Below are positions 9,093 through 21,438 of a stretch of DNA of 64,000 nucleotides, in pieces. Numbering within the stretch: position 1 is the stretch's first letter; every line of letters starts with the position of its first letter. The notes beneath the pieces were generated by a model, which saw only the letters and a program-made list of their open reading frames with translations, was not told where the DNA came from and searched no databases. Source of the DNA: Lutraria lutraria (lineage: Eukaryota; Mollusca; Bivalvia; Venerida; Mactridae); assembly GCA_964023205.1 (NCBI GenBank), contig OZ026843.1, forward strand, positions 1,783,029 through 1,847,028, in the 5' to 3' direction. The position numbers and the translations under genes were made by a program.

Positions 9093-9955
9093 GTGAAATC
9101 AGAAGATAACGTTATCAACTCTTATAGAAGACGCACTGAACAGGAGGTTGCAGATTTGGCGGGTGTCAGTAAATCTACTTCTCAGCGCATTCTAACATCA
9201 GACTTGACGATGTCACATAATAAGTGCACGTTGGGTACTAAGATTACTGACAATGGAAGAAAAGCAAGTGCGAGTCAGTACTTCACAAAAGTTTGTACGT
9301 AAAGTTAAAGAGACAATACTTATATACTACGAATCATCACAACAGAGGAGACATGGTTTCACTACTATGAACAAACAAGCATCAATTGATTGGAAACACT
9401 TACAGTCCACCACCTAAGAATACAAAGACTGTCCGTTCGATGAGAAAGGTGATGTGTATTGTGTTCATGGATATGAGGGGGAATACACGTGGTCCATCCT
9501 GGACAAACAGTCAAATCAAGCTATTACTCAAAGATGAGTTACTAATTTCATATACCTATGATCATTTTGTGATGATTATATACTAGTATCATTGATTCGA
9601 TCAACTGTATGAAAGATAAGGTATCTACAATATTAACAGATCGCATATTTAAAATTCCAGACGGTACATCGTGATTTGATGCATGCATTGCGAAAGAAGC
9701 GCCCATATCTGGCTAATCGGATTGAAAACGTAATATTACATCAGGGCAATGCACAATGTTACACTGCAAGAAACACATATATATAAATCTAGACACCGAT
9801 GTGTTAAGGACTACAACGATCCATTCATCCCCCGTCCTCTCCGGATCTAGCACCTCTTGATTTTGCATACTTTCAAAACTTAAAGGCGTTGCCATGTAGA
9901 ACAAGATTTTCTGACAGATCTGAGGTAAACCAAGAAAGAGTGACATTTCAACATA
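9093..9955 (+). pseudogene. Mariner-type transposase relic
   Basis: The first ~60 codons carry a helix-turn-helix like that of mariner transposases (EQEVADLAGVSKSTSQRIL). After several frame changes come ETWFHYYE (about 9350, the first catalytic aspartate position is disturbed), a TVRS-like stretch and K-V-M-CIVFMD (about 9425-9475), HQGNAQCYTARN (about 9740, where mariner has HDNAPAHTA, so the second Asp has become Gly/Gln) and PSSPDLAPLDFAYF (about 9832-9875). Motif order and spacing fit a full mariner/SETMAR-type transposase of about 340 residues. Multiple stops and frameshifts and lost acidic residues show it is long dead. I did not find its terminal inverted repeats. Confidence 0.7.
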
Positions 9956-10397
9956 AGTGACGTTGATTAAAGAAGTTTGACATTACGGCCTGCGCCGCAT
10001 CTAAGGAAATGGTAGTCTTGAACTTACGTAATTTATTTAGTAAATTTCTATCGTAATTTTGCATACATTTCCTGTTAAGAGTTACATAAAATGTATGCGA
10101 AATGTAACTCGCGTTTGTCCATTATTTTATAAGAAATTACCTAAGTCTACGATTTAGAGGGACATCCCTCGTACATGTAGTACAATTAGTTTACAGCAGT
10201 CTTTTTCTTGAATTATTTAAGCAGAATAAATTCATAAGTCAGTAAACAGGTTGTTAAAAGGAAATGATACTGGATTCGTGTACTTGATTCTAATCCCTGT
10301 AACCATCTATGATTGAGCTGCTTTATCTAAAGACAAGTTGTATAGCAAATGAAAACTTATTATAGTATAAATTGTAATATCAGTGTTTTTACTGCAG
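9956..10397. other. Non-coding spacer
   Basis: No supported feature. A local inverted similarity (TTTTGCATACATTT near 10058 and AAATGTATGCGAAATG near 10089) is present. Confidence 0.4.
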
Positions 10398-10575
10398 GAG
10401 CGATGGCGTGCAAGAAATTTTGCATCCTGAAACATCTGGTTGTGATTATGCTGACATTGACTATGTAGAAAAGAAGTTTACAGAAGGTACAGAAATGGAT
10501 AGTATATCATTTGAATGTGACGATGACACCAACATGCAAATCACCGAGGCAAGTGTGCTTCCAACACAGTACTGA
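10398..10575 (+). CDS. Possible isolated exon, unknown acidic protein
   Basis: A good acceptor (TTTTTACTGCAG) at 10397 is followed by 58 open codons in the frame S-D-G-V-Q-E-I-L, ending in TGA at 10573-10575. The peptide is acidic (YADIDYVEKKFTEG, FECDDDTNM). No partner exon upstream is identified. A short open segment at 11118-11333 (KNQKPSMSAMNEHNAF) may be a neighbour. I do not recognise it; it could be a chance open frame or an exon of a decayed transposon gene. Confidence 0.3.
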
Positions 10576-11351
10576 AACAACTGAAGAACTAAGTATGTTG
10601 AAATTAAAAAAAAAACAGACAATCAATTCCAGCACAATCTTTTGATAAATGCTGATAAAGCAAAACAGTAACGTCAACGTCATGAATGGATGTTTTTGTA
10701 TGAAGAGATGTTTTTTCATGAAGAAACAATCAATGAACAAAGTAAGGGTGCGCCCAAGTCATGTTTTCATGTATTTTATCAGAGTTTACAAAGTATATAA
10801 ACAAAGCTGTGTTTTGTCTTTTCATCTTGTCCCTGATGTTTTGACTGACACTACAGAGGAACAATAAGGGTAATCTCAAGACTAAAGCTGATAATTACCA
10901 GTCTGCACAGATCACATGAGCAAAAGGTCAGTGTCAAGAACTAGTAATCTTGACAGATATTGCTAGGTGGAAAGTAAGGTACTTTGGTGGCTATGTTATT
11001 GCTAAAATCAGATATGCACACTGTAAATATAGAAAGTTCAACTGTAAATTTAGTATCTGCAGTTTCAAATTATGAACATTCTTAGTACGCACGGGAAAAC
11101 ATAATGTTTCTGAATATGACATAATTGAATTGATAAAAAATCAAAAGCCAAGTATGTCGGCCATGAATGAACATAATGCATTTTTGCTAGATATTTTCTT
11201 GGAATTGAAAGGCAAAGTTGAAGTTAGGGTATTAGTTAGATGCCCAATGTACAAATTCTATCCTATCTCAAAATGGGATGGACATATTTTGAAAATATTT
11301 ACAACATTTATACGTTTCCATGATAGAAAATGATTATCCATGAAATTCTAA
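10576..11351. other. Non-coding spacer
   Basis: Apart from the weak open segment at 11118-11333 I see no supported gene or repeat. Confidence 0.35.
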
Positions 11352-11660
11352 ACAAGAGGGCCATGGTGGCCCTGTATCGCTCACCAGAAAAAGCTGAGAG
11401 AAAGACATCATGGGTTTATGTAAAATCAAGTGACCCGGGGGAGGGGCCAATTTTTACCCAATCAGGGCCAAATTATCTAAGCTTTATGACTTGTGGTTTC
11501 TGACAAGACGTTTTTTGTATTTTTTCTATGTAAGCATGTATAAAAATAAACCTGGCCGGGTCAGATCTTGACCCCAGGGCCATAATTTGAATAAACTAGG
11601 TAGAGGTCAACATGGGTGTATCGATAGATGATGTTCTAAAGGAGATTGGTTAAGCGACTT
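11352..11660 (-). mobile_element. HINE-A, truncated 3' end in reverse orientation
   Basis: Starts with the reverse of the family's 3' hairpin end (AACAAGAGGGCCATGGTGGC then TATCGCTCACC). About one and a half core monomers follow (GACCCGGGGGAGGGGCCAAT, AACTAGGTAGAGGTC). The 5' side is lost. Confidence 0.65.
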
Positions 11661-12418
11661 TAACCAAGGATCCTGTAAGGTACTGTTGGTTCCTGAAAAC
11701 CCCATACCTGCCCCACAGACTCGTTTATAACTTCTTTTATCTTATAATCATTTACTGTATAAACCCAAATACAGTTGTAACTTCAGAGCATCCGTTTTAA
11801 ATGGTTATACTCGGGTGTTTTCTTCATGGTTTATGACAATGGTTTAAGTAAACGGCGATAACCAAGAAAGACAAACTTACAACTACTATGTTACCTGTTT
11901 ACCTCAAGACTATAAGAACTAACATCGGATATGTCAACAGTCGTTGATCTTAAATTTTTAATGTTTATTTTTCTCTCCGGAAAATACTAATGCATATCAC
12001 GGAGGATCTATGAGTGCAAGTGAATTCATTTTCATCTCTCGTTACCGACTGCAAAACCTTGCGTGATCTGTTACACTAATAACATAATCGGACAGAAAAT
12101 TTTCAGCAACGTAATTGTTGGCTAATAGCATGTAGTAAAGTTACGAAAACAAGATGGCTATCAATAAACCTAAACACGAAAAACTGAGTTGAAAGACTCA
12201 GATTTTATGTTATATACCGACAGACACGAAGACAATTTAGAAATTACAAGCTTCTACAGATAATGAGAAATATGCGTGATATTGTACGTAAGGGAATATA
12301 GCCTCCAGCCGCAATTTTACTAATTTATGCTTTGTTTTACAACTATATTAAACATTGTTTGATTTTTGTATTCAATCTTTTTATTTGTATACTATTAACC
12401 AAAACACGAAGAACTGTT
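11661..12418. other. Non-coding spacer
   Basis: No supported feature. Confidence 0.4.
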
Positions 12419-13140
12419 ATTAGCTCACCAGAGCACAATCAGCTCAATGTGAGATTTTGTGATCACTCAGCGTCCGTCGTAAAGTGGCGCCCATATTAAC
12501 ATCTCCTCATACATCGCTAGGTCGATTGCAACCAAACTTTGCTGGAATGGTCCGTAAGTGGTCCCCTTTCAAAGTTGTTCAAAACATTAAATTTCATTAA
12601 AAACTTGTTGCTATGGCTACAAATAGAAAAGAACTGACAACATATCTTTATCCGAAACCACAGGGCCTACAGCTGAGATATATTTGGTAAGTACCATTGT
12701 CGAATAGAACTCTACCATGTTTTTCAAATTATTGCCAAAGGGTCAAAATTGGCCCCGCCCCAAGGGTCACTCGATTAATTTCGACTTAAATAGGAAAATT
12801 TAAAAAATCTCCGAAACCGCAAGGCATAGAGCTTAGATATTTTGTATTTGGCATTTTCTAGTGGACCTCTACAAAGTCTGTTCAAATTATGGTCCCGGGG
12901 TCAAAACTGGCCTTACCCTGGGGTTTATTTTTTTTATATAGGAACATTCAAAAAATCTTACTCTCCGAAACCACAAGACCTAGAACTAGGATATTTGGTA
13001 TGTTACATTGTCAAATGGATAACTACAAAGTTTGTACAAATTATTCCCCTGTGGTCAAAATTGGCTCCGCCCCGGAGCAACTTTTACAATAAACTGTGCT
13101 TGACGTTCTCAAAAATAGAGGACAGGCCGACTTTATGCAT
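12419..13140 (+). mobile_element. HINE-A, 5' end and core monomers
   Basis: Begins TTAGCTCACCAGAGCACAAT with the 5' hairpin, then the leader (GTGATCACTCAGCGTCCGTCG, ACATCTCCTCATACATCGCT) and about three core monomers with TCAAAATTGGCCCCGCCCC-type segments. The 3' hairpin end is missing. The open frames across 12842-13201 are products of the repeat monomers, not genes. Confidence 0.7.
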
Positions 13141-14329
13141 CAATATCTCTGCGGAAAAATGGGAATGGAAAGCTGGGATTTCTCATATTGAGAGAAAATA
13201 GATTGGAGTAAATGATGGTATCTTTAAAAAGGTTCACTTTTGTGTAAAAATGCATTTATAGATCTGGATTCATCAGATCACGCGTTTTCTTTAAAAAAAT
13301 AGACATTTCTAGCGATTTCTCGCTGAAAAATGAACGATTTTCCTCACAATTTGGAGTATTTATTCCTTTTTCAATAGCGAATAAATTAAGCTGATACTTA
13401 TTTTCCGTTCGAAACTGTAAAATTTATCGGCAACTGTGTTCGCCTGAGCAACTGTGTTCGACTCTTCGGGGTATACGGTGTGTGGTTCATCGGGAAGTTT
13501 TAATCGATTTATCTAATGTCTATAACGTGTAACCTTTTCTTCGTGTTTGTCTTCGTGTATGAGATATTACATTATGCATAAGTTGAGTATACAAATAGGC
13601 AGGTAATGTAGACTATATAATATTATGCTATTTGCTGAACTACTTTTGGTGATCAGATGGGAATCATCAATCAAAGTACTGAAATCACATGGAACGGGAA
13701 CAACTTTAACAACTGCATAGCGGGTATAGAAAAGCATCAGTAGTACTTAAGTTTGCATCCAAATTTAAAAACTCACCCTACAGAGAAATTCAACTTTTGA
13801 CTGCTTTGTAGTCGCGAACAACAGCAGAACATTCAGAGCTTTGATTTTTATTGTTGTCGTCCGACACTCACCGCGCAATAGTCATGTTAATTTTATTTAA
13901 TTGCATCTTATTTCTATCTGAATACATAATGTGACTTGTATACACAGACATTGTTTGTGGGACATTTATTTTTATCGGTTTACGTACTACTGACATGTTT
14001 CAAAAGACAAATTAATTCATGTTCTTGATTGTGATATCGTTTATAAGGATTAAACATACTTTTGTTTTAAATACCAACGATGACTCTATCTGTCCATGTA
14101 TTCAAAAACACATTTATCAATGTAATCGTGTAGCAGAAAATCAGGAAACACGTATATTGTTAAGTACGTTTAGATAACTAGAACTCCCACAGAGTGTCTT
14201 AAAATACCCCCATATACCGCCTTGTCACAGATGTATGGCTTCTAGTTGTACAAAATCTGTGCGATAATCCGTGTGATTGCTTGTTATTATAATGATGGTG
14301 ATCAGCTAATTTAAAATCCCACAACAGAT
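13141..14329. other. Non-coding spacer
   Basis: No supported feature. A short direct repeat of 'AACTGTGTTCG' occurs near 13433-13460. Confidence 0.4.
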
Positions 14330-14880
14330 AACTGAAAGACAAGCTAATTTATGGCCATTCTGGAGAATTGATATTCAAGTGTGACCATAAGCTTGGAGTT
14401 ATTGACGTAATTCTGTTGCATGACACACCGTCCTATGATGCTGAACAAATGTACCAAGTGATTTTAAAATTTCACAATGAATGACATAGTTACGGCCCGT
14501 ACAAGCTAATTTATGGCCATTTTTACCCTTGAACTCCAAGTGTGACCTTAACTTGGAGATATTGACGTAATTCTTTCGCATGACACACCGTCCCATGATG
14601 GTGAACTAATGTACCAAGTGATTTTAAAATCTCACAATGAATGACATAGTTATGGCCCGTACTAGCTCATTTTTTACCTTTGAACTCCAAGTGTGACCTT
14701 GCCATTGGAGATATTGACGTAATTCTTACGCATGACACACCGTCCCATGATGGTGAACAAATGTACCAAGTAATAAAAAAATCCTTTAATCCATAGAGAA
14801 GATACAGCGTGGACAAGCTTCGGGACAGACAGACCGACCGACCGACAAAGTGACCCCTATATAGCCCCCCCCCCTACCAG
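14330..14880. repeat. Tandem repeat family D, three degenerate copies of ~165-178 bp
   Basis: Copies start near 14340, 14512 and 14665. Each contains CAAGCTAATTTATGGCCATT (absent in part from the third), AAGTGTGACC, ATTGACGTAATTCT, GCATGACACACCGTCC and GAACAAATGTACCAAG. The array ends in GACAGACAGACCGACCGACC and a C-run at 14865-14875. It resembles the tandem core plus terminal module of another non-autonomous bivalve element. Confidence 0.7.
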
Positions 14881-15564
14881 GTCACGGGATTCGCCTGATC
14901 AGATAAGTCCTTCGATGGCATTGCAGTTACCATGTTCGATTGGGATTCAAAGGATATACTAGTACTAAGGCTGACTTAGTACGGTGAACATATTACAATG
15001 CCCGACGTGATGAGAAGATAATCTTAGGCTTTAAACCAAAACAACTATTTGTCTGGCATGCTATCATAGTTCTGCAAAGATATTAGAAATATAATAAGTT
15101 GTCATTAGCTATGCGAAAATCCCAAGCGGAAATTTTACGTATATATATGTTTTCAATAAGGCAAATGACAATTTTAATGTTTTTCAGCACACAAAGTCAA
15201 TGGGATTTTGACATGTTCTGCGTAAGATAAAATGTTCCTTTTATTAAGGCTGCCATTGTTTATCGTTTATGAATATTCACATAATGTAAATGTCTGTCTT
15301 TATTATCATGGCATAGCTTATATCTATAGAAATGCATGCCGTAATCAGACATGTGAGTGGCGTGAGGAACATCACGTAGAACAGTTTGGCGAAGTTTTGA
15401 CATAATTATATACATGTTGTTAAATATATACAAAACCGATTCATTGCTGGCTTTATTACTCAGAAGTAGTGAGACAGGAGCGATAGGAAATATATCAAAT
15501 GCATTTTAAAATATCCGGTCCATGCATTGTGTGCCGTGAATCCGTCATTCACAACAATACAAAA
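14881..15564. other. Non-coding spacer
   Basis: No supported feature. Confidence 0.4.
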
Positions 15565-16955
15565 ACAAGAGGGCCATGATGGCCCTGTAAATGCTCACCA
15601 GGAAAAAATGTCATTTGGAGACGAACATTGTTAAAATATTTCTACACGAGTCCAAGTAAAATCAAGTGACCCTAAGGTCAGGGCCAATTTTTACCCCAGG
15701 GCAATAATATGAACAAATTTGCAAGAGGTCTGCTAGACAATACTACATAACAAAATATCTTAACTCTAGGCCTTGTGGTTTCGGAGAAGATTTTTTAAAG
15801 TTTCCTATATAAGCCTATGTAAATCAAGTGACCCCCGGGGCGGAGCCAATTTTGACCCTAGTGCAATAATTTGAACAAACTTGGTAAAGGTCCACTAGAA
15901 AATGCTACATACCAAATATCTTAGCTCTAGGCCTTGTGGTTTAGGAGAAGAAGATTTTCAAATTTTCCTAGATATGAAATAGAATAACCTTCAGGGCAGG
16001 GCCAATTTTGACCCCGGGGCCATAATTTGAACAAACTTGGTAGAGGTCTCTAGACAATGCCACATACAAAATATTTAAGCTCTAGGCCTTGCGGTTTCGG
16101 AGAATATTTTTTAAATTTTCCTATAAAAGTCTATAAAAATCAAGTGACCCCCGGGGCGGGGCCAATTTTGACCCTAGGGCAATGATTTGAACAAACTTGG
16201 TGGAGGTCCACTAGACAATGCTACATACCAAATATCTTAGCTCTAGGCCTTGTGGTTTAGGAGAAGAATATTTTTCAAATTTTCCTATATAAAATAGAAT
16301 AGTTTTTGATCAATTTAAAATCCGTCATTTTGGTTAATTTGGGAACAAATATTTTATACCCTCGAATCTGGACTATTCCGCCTGTTAAACGTTTTTAAAA
16401 TAATAAACTAGCGGACTTAGAGCTTTGATATTTGGTGTATCATTGCTACCATTGTATTGTATCATCTACCAAGCTTGATCAAATTATTGCCCTAGGGTCA
16501 AAATTGGGGTCACTTAATTTACATAGACTTATATATGAAAATTAAAAAAATCTTTCTGAAACCTCTTGGCCTAGAGCTTGAATATTTGGTATGTAGCATA
16601 GCCTAGAGGACCTCTACCAAGTTTGTTCAAATTATTGCCCTAGGGTCAAAACTGGTCACTTGATTTATATAGACATATATAGGAAAATTGAACAAATATC
16701 TTCTTGTTCATAATCACTTGGCCTAGAGCTTCAATATTTTGTATGTGGAATTTTCTTGTGGGTCTCTACCAAGTTTGTTCAAATCATGGCCCAATGGTCA
16801 ATATTGGCCCATCCCTGGGGGTCAGTTGATTTCAACAACTACTGAACAGTCGGGGTAGATAACTCTAATGTCTAATAACTTTCCTTGATTTAATTATCCC
16901 TTAGTGTTACAATGCTCAGGTGAGCGATAAAGGGTCATCATGGCCTTCTTGTATG
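15565..16955. mobile_element. HINE-A inverted dimer with a 3' hairpin end on both sides
   Basis: Left end: AACAAGAGGGCCATGATGGC plus TGCTCACCAGG, the reverse of the 3' terminus. Right end: CAGGTGAGCGATAAAGGGTC then ATCATGGCCTTCTTGT, the 3' terminus in forward orientation. Core monomers at 15640-16290 read TTGAACAAACTTGG (reverse), while those at 16440-16830 read CCAAGTTTGTTCAAAT (forward). The switch lies near 16310-16440. No 5' hairpin end is present inside. Confidence 0.75.
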
Positions 16956-17029
16956 AAATAACCATCGTCAGGGTATCACTGTTGTTAATAATTAACGACT
17001 TAATTATACCCTCAGATATGAAATATATG

Positions 17030-17700
17030 GGGGCTATATTGGGTTGGTCGGTCCGTGCGTCTTTAGACACAATTTGTCCGGACAATTCCCAGCAACTACT
17101 GACGGGATTTCAATGAAACTTCACAGAAGTGATCAGTAGTAAGACTAACCATGCATGCTTTTTAGCTTGCCTTGTTTGGTTAAATTTTCACCGAGTCATG
17201 GCCCTTTGTTGTTTTTATACAGTAGGCAAGTCCGGACTATTTCTCATTAACTACCTACAGGAATTCAATGAAACTTAACAGAAGTGATAAGTAGTTAGCC
17301 TAGTTGTACATGCAATATAAGCTTGTCTTGGTTGGTTAAATTTTCACCGGGTTATTGTACTTTGTTGTTTTTATACAGTGTACAGACAATATATCAGCAA
17401 CTACTCGTAGGAATTTAATGAAACTTCACAAAAGTTATAAAAAGTAAGCCAAGTTGTGCATGCAATAACCAGGTTTTGTTTGGATTGATTTTCATCGAGT
17501 TATGACCCTTTGTTTTATACAATAGGTAATTTTGTCCAAACTATTTCTCAGCAACTACATGCAGGAATTCAGTCAAACTTCTAAGAAGTGATAAGTAGTT
17601 CGCTAAGTTGTGCATGTCCAAATTAGGTTTTGTCGAAGTTAATTTTAATGAGTTATGACCCTTTGTTACTTTTTATATAATGTGTGTTTAGAAATTGGTC
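17030..17700. repeat. Tandem repeat family E, four degenerate copies of ~150-160 bp
   Basis: Each copy carries CAGCAACTAC, GGAATTCAATGAAACTTC, AAGTGATAAGTAGT, TGCATGCAAT, and GAGTTATGACCCTTTGTT (with variations). Copies begin near 17080, 17240, 17395 and 17545. Another internal tandem core of the kind seen in bivalve non-autonomous elements; no clear ends found. Confidence 0.7.
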
Positions 17701-19012
17701 ATATTTATATGCAACAATAATTTGCAGGTATTAAAAAATGAAAAAGCATTATATTTCCCTTTGTAAAATGTAACAACTGTGCCAAAGCGGCATATTGGGG
17801 TATTCGTCACCTTTAGTGATTGTTCTAGTTAATCTTTGCTACATCCGATAATCATTTAACTTTATTTAAAGTGTTTCACGATACATTTATACCGTAAATG
17901 TATAGGATAGATCACGAGTTACCGTTGTCTAGTGTGAAAGTTAGAGCTGTGCTCGCCTCTAAATTCCATAGTCAAACAGTTACGAGAGATCTATCTGACC
18001 TAGGCCCAAGGTAATACTGAATGTTTTACAACGGATAACTGTGATCTACATGTTTTAGCAAACACTTTTACTGTGATGTGATCGGTCAGTTGGAGTCAAC
18101 TGTGGTCTAATATACGATATATTTGCCTGCAATTGTTCGTTGACACTTGCTACCAACCTCGTGTTAACATGGTAAGTGGTAGTTAACCAAGTGATCAGGG
18201 AACTGGTTTTCAGGCAAGTACTGGTAAGGTCAACGGTGTATTGTTGAATTCGAAATGAAGTAATTTTCGTTCAACCCGTAGAAGTCGAACAGCCATTGTT
18301 TACCTGATGAAAAATACAATCTAAACAACATCACTAAATATGGAAACTAGTCGCGTAATACTGAATAAGATTTGTCGAAATAAAATTTGATAATCAATTG
18401 AGCATCCCATGAACTAATGCTTCGTATTTAACAAAAGACACCAATGAACTGGTGACTCAGAATACATTGATGCACGAGAAGAGACAAAATGAAGTTTCAC
18501 AGTTAAGTGCGCAAACATTAGTAATAGCACGAAGTAGTGACGCAGAAAACGTCTATATAAGGACAAGTATGGAACAAATTACTGTAATTTATCATATTAT
18601 GCTAATACAACTACTTCTTGTTGCTTGAATAATCAAGCCGTCACCATTTTCTTCCGCGGCAATTTTCACCAACAAAGGGACTAGTTTAGCGCTTGTCATC
18701 ATAAGAAAGAATCATTTATCTAAAGATATTACGTTCACTGAACGTATACTGGCATCCATAAGAAACGCCTCATTCCCCTCTGTAGGGCCAAATTTGATTA
18801 AATACGGAATGCATGTTTTAGTGATTAAAAAAAATATTGGGAATAGTTCTACACATATCATTGGTCATCTGAGTGTAATTAAACATTACACTGATTCAAC
18901 ACTAGTTTCAAAAACTTTGAGACAGTCCGCCTTCAGCATGCCCAAAATTCTTGCTCTTTCTTCGTTGTGTAACTATGTTGTTCGAACTCAAAGTCAATGG
19001 CACTTTCTTGTT
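17701..19012. other. Non-coding spacer
   Basis: No supported gene. An open frame crossing 18794-19207 runs into the HINE-A leader and is not gene-like. Confidence 0.4.
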
Positions 19013-20164
19013 AGCTCACCAGAGCACAAAGTGCTCATGGTGAGCTATTGTGATCGCGTGATGTCCGTCGTCCGTGTGTGCGTCAACAATTGCTTTAAAC
19101 AACATCTCCTTCTTAACCAGTTGGCCAATTTCAACGAAACTTTACATGGATGTTCCTTGCATGCAGCTCTACCAAAGTTGTTAAAAAGTAATTTCATAAA
19201 AAACTAGTTGCCATGGCAACCACAATAGGAAACACTTTAAAAAATTTCTTGCCCAAAACCAAAGGGCCTAGAGCTGAGATATCTGGTGTGTAGCATTATC
19301 AAGTTGACTTCTACCAAGTTTGTTCAAATTTTTGTTCTAGGGTCAAAATTGGCCCGGCCCCAGGGGTCACTTGATTTTACATGGACTTATATAGGGAAAT
19401 TTCAAAAATCTTCATTATCTAGTGGACCTCTAACAAGTTTGTTCAAATTATTGTCAGTGAATTTATATAGACTTATATAGGAAAATTAAAACATCTTCTC
19501 CGAAACAGCAAGGTCTAGAGCTTAGATATTTTGTATATGGCGTTGTCTAGTGGACCTTACCAAGTTTATTCAAATTATGGCCCAGGGTTAAAATTGGCCC
19601 TGCCCTGGGGTTTATTCTATTTTATAGAGGAAAATTTTCTTCTCCAAAACCACAAGGCCTAGAGCTAAGGTATTTGGTGTGTAGTATTGTCTAGTGGACC
19701 TCTACCAAGTTTGTTCAAATAACTGCCCTATGGTCAATATTGGCCCTCCCCAGGGGTCACTTGATTTATATATCCTTATATAGGAAAATTGAAAAAAATC
19801 TTCTTCTCCGAAACCACAAGACCTAGAGCTAAGATATTTTGTATGTAGCATCGTCTAGTGGACCTCTACCAAGTCTGTTAAAAGTATGGCCCAGGGTGAA
19901 AATTAGCCCTGCCCCGGGGTTCACATGATTTATATAGGAAAACACGAAAATCTTCTTGTCCTTAACCTCAAGGCCTAGAGCGTACATATTTTGTATGTAG
20001 CATTGTCTAGTGGACATCTACCAAGTTTGTTTATATAATAGCCCTAGGGGCAAAATTGGCCCTGTCCCAGGGTCACTTAATTTTACAAAGTCTTATGATA
20101 ATTTTCTCTAAGAGTCCTATTATCTGGTGAGCTATATAGGGCCATGATGGCCCTCTTGTTTAAT
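19013..20164 (+). mobile_element. HINE-A, complete canonical copy
   Basis: 5' end: TTAGCTCACCAGAGCACAAA followed by GTGCTCATGGTGAGC, forming a hairpin. Then a leader with GTGATCGCGTGATGTCCGTC and ACATCTCC, then about five core monomers (~160 bp; TCTACCAAGTTTGTTCAAAT, GGGTCAAAATTGGCCC, CTCCGAAACCACAAGGCCTA). 3' end: GGTGAGCTATATAGGGCCAT with the hairpin GGGCCATGATGGCCC and CTCTTGTTT. Structure (5' hairpin, tandem core, subterminal GCTCACC/GGTGAGC inverted repeat, 3' palindrome) resembles Helentron-associated interspersed elements; the class is inference. Confidence 0.8.
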
Positions 20165-20501
20165 TATTATACACACATATTTTTTATAATTTGTTTTTGT
20201 TACATGTATGTATATTATACGCTGAATAGTGCCTTTTGTATTTCAAAAGGGAAAGAAAGAATTAATGTATACACATGTGCAATTTTTACCGACATAACCA
20301 CGTGGGGAAAGCGCACGGGCAAAAGGTGCATTGAGCCATGGCTGTAGCAAACACGACGGACTAAACAATACGTTTATCATGGATGATTTTATTCAACATG
20401 ATCAACTTCATTTCATTAATGGTATATGATCATTAAAGTAACGATCGGAAGTATACAATCAAAGTCTTTGGTTTGGTATTGCGGTTACGGGCCTAGTCCC
20501 T

Positions 20502-20750
20502 CTACAGATTAGTTGACCAGTTAGGAGATTGTCGAGTCTTCTTGGGGATGCCTTCCTGTTGCTGAACCTTGATTTCCTGGGCAGAAACAGGCTCCGAAAA
20601 TCTTGAATTACTTTCATTGTTCCGAACAAGAGTCTGAGTAGGAATGTCCAACAGCTGAGTCAATGAGCTCGTTTCCACTTCGTCATTTAATCTCTTAAAT
20701 TCCTCTTTAAAAAATAAATCCTAATCATCGATGTCAATCGAGACATCCAT
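20502..20750 (-). pseudogene. Crypton-like first exon relic
   Basis: On the minus strand ATG at 20750 opens MDVSIDIDD, a TAG at 20721-20723, then DLFFKEEFKRLNDEVET and further on IPKKTRQSPNWSTNL before TAG at 20502-20504. A short acidic N-terminus followed by P-K-K-T-x-x-S-x-N-W is the way many metazoan Crypton-derived proteins (KIAA1958/ZMYM-like, DUF3504 tyrosine recombinases) begin. The next exon with the recombinase domain is not found at lower coordinates, where a HINE-A lies. Length 83 codons. Likely a broken fragment; the family call rests on a short match. Confidence 0.35.
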
Positions 20751-21438
20751 TTTCGCGTTCTACGATAACAAAATGTAAAAAAACCACCTCTCCAAACACG
20801 TGCGTGCATAAGCGAATGACGAATGCCAAAATTTCGCGGAAACCTGTCAAATTACACGTTACATTATCCGTCAGTTAGAGTATACATTTAATGCAAACAT
20901 TTTATTGGCTAAGAAGAGGTTCGCTCGCTATCACTCGCTCCATCCCCTTCTGAAACAATAAAATTTTGCTTAATATATAATATATGTATAGCATCCCTGT
21001 TCAAACTTGCAGAAATTACGTTTATTAGCATAATGAATACACTGTACTGCAGTGAACAAATTGCATAGTAAACAGAGCATTTGCATATTGACACAATATG
21101 TACTGTACATTTTCTACACTGCTTTTGGGATTATTGATATGAACTTTGCATGGATGTACATATAAGCAGAGACCTATGTCTCTGATATAAGTATTCAAAT
21201 GACCAGAATTATTGTAATTACTGCATGACAGAAACATGTGTATGTGGAATAAGTTTTTTTAAGTGGCAATATACATTTTATTTGAGGTTATCCTGGATGT
21301 CAGATACAGATAAACAACACTTATACATATATTAATGCTAACTGTTTCTCCAAATAATTCTAGTAATTGTGTTGATCATCAGTTATTTATAGTATACTGT
21401 TTTAAGAAATGTTTCTTTAAAAAAAAATGTTTGCATAG
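20751..21438. other. Non-coding spacer
   Basis: No supported gene. Possibly the promoter-side flank of the exonuclease relic that follows. Confidence 0.35.

Noticed and set aside
12842..13201. 119- and 67-codon open frames
   Set aside because: They lie entirely across HINE-A core monomers and repeat the same peptide per monomer; they come from the repeat and are not genes.
14330..17700. CRISPR-like arrays
   Set aside because: Repeats are 150-180 bp tandem monomers with no unique spacers, in a eukaryotic context.
18794..19480. Open frames of 137 and 64 codons
   Set aside because: They run from spacer into the HINE-A leader and monomers; no start context, homology or conserved motif.
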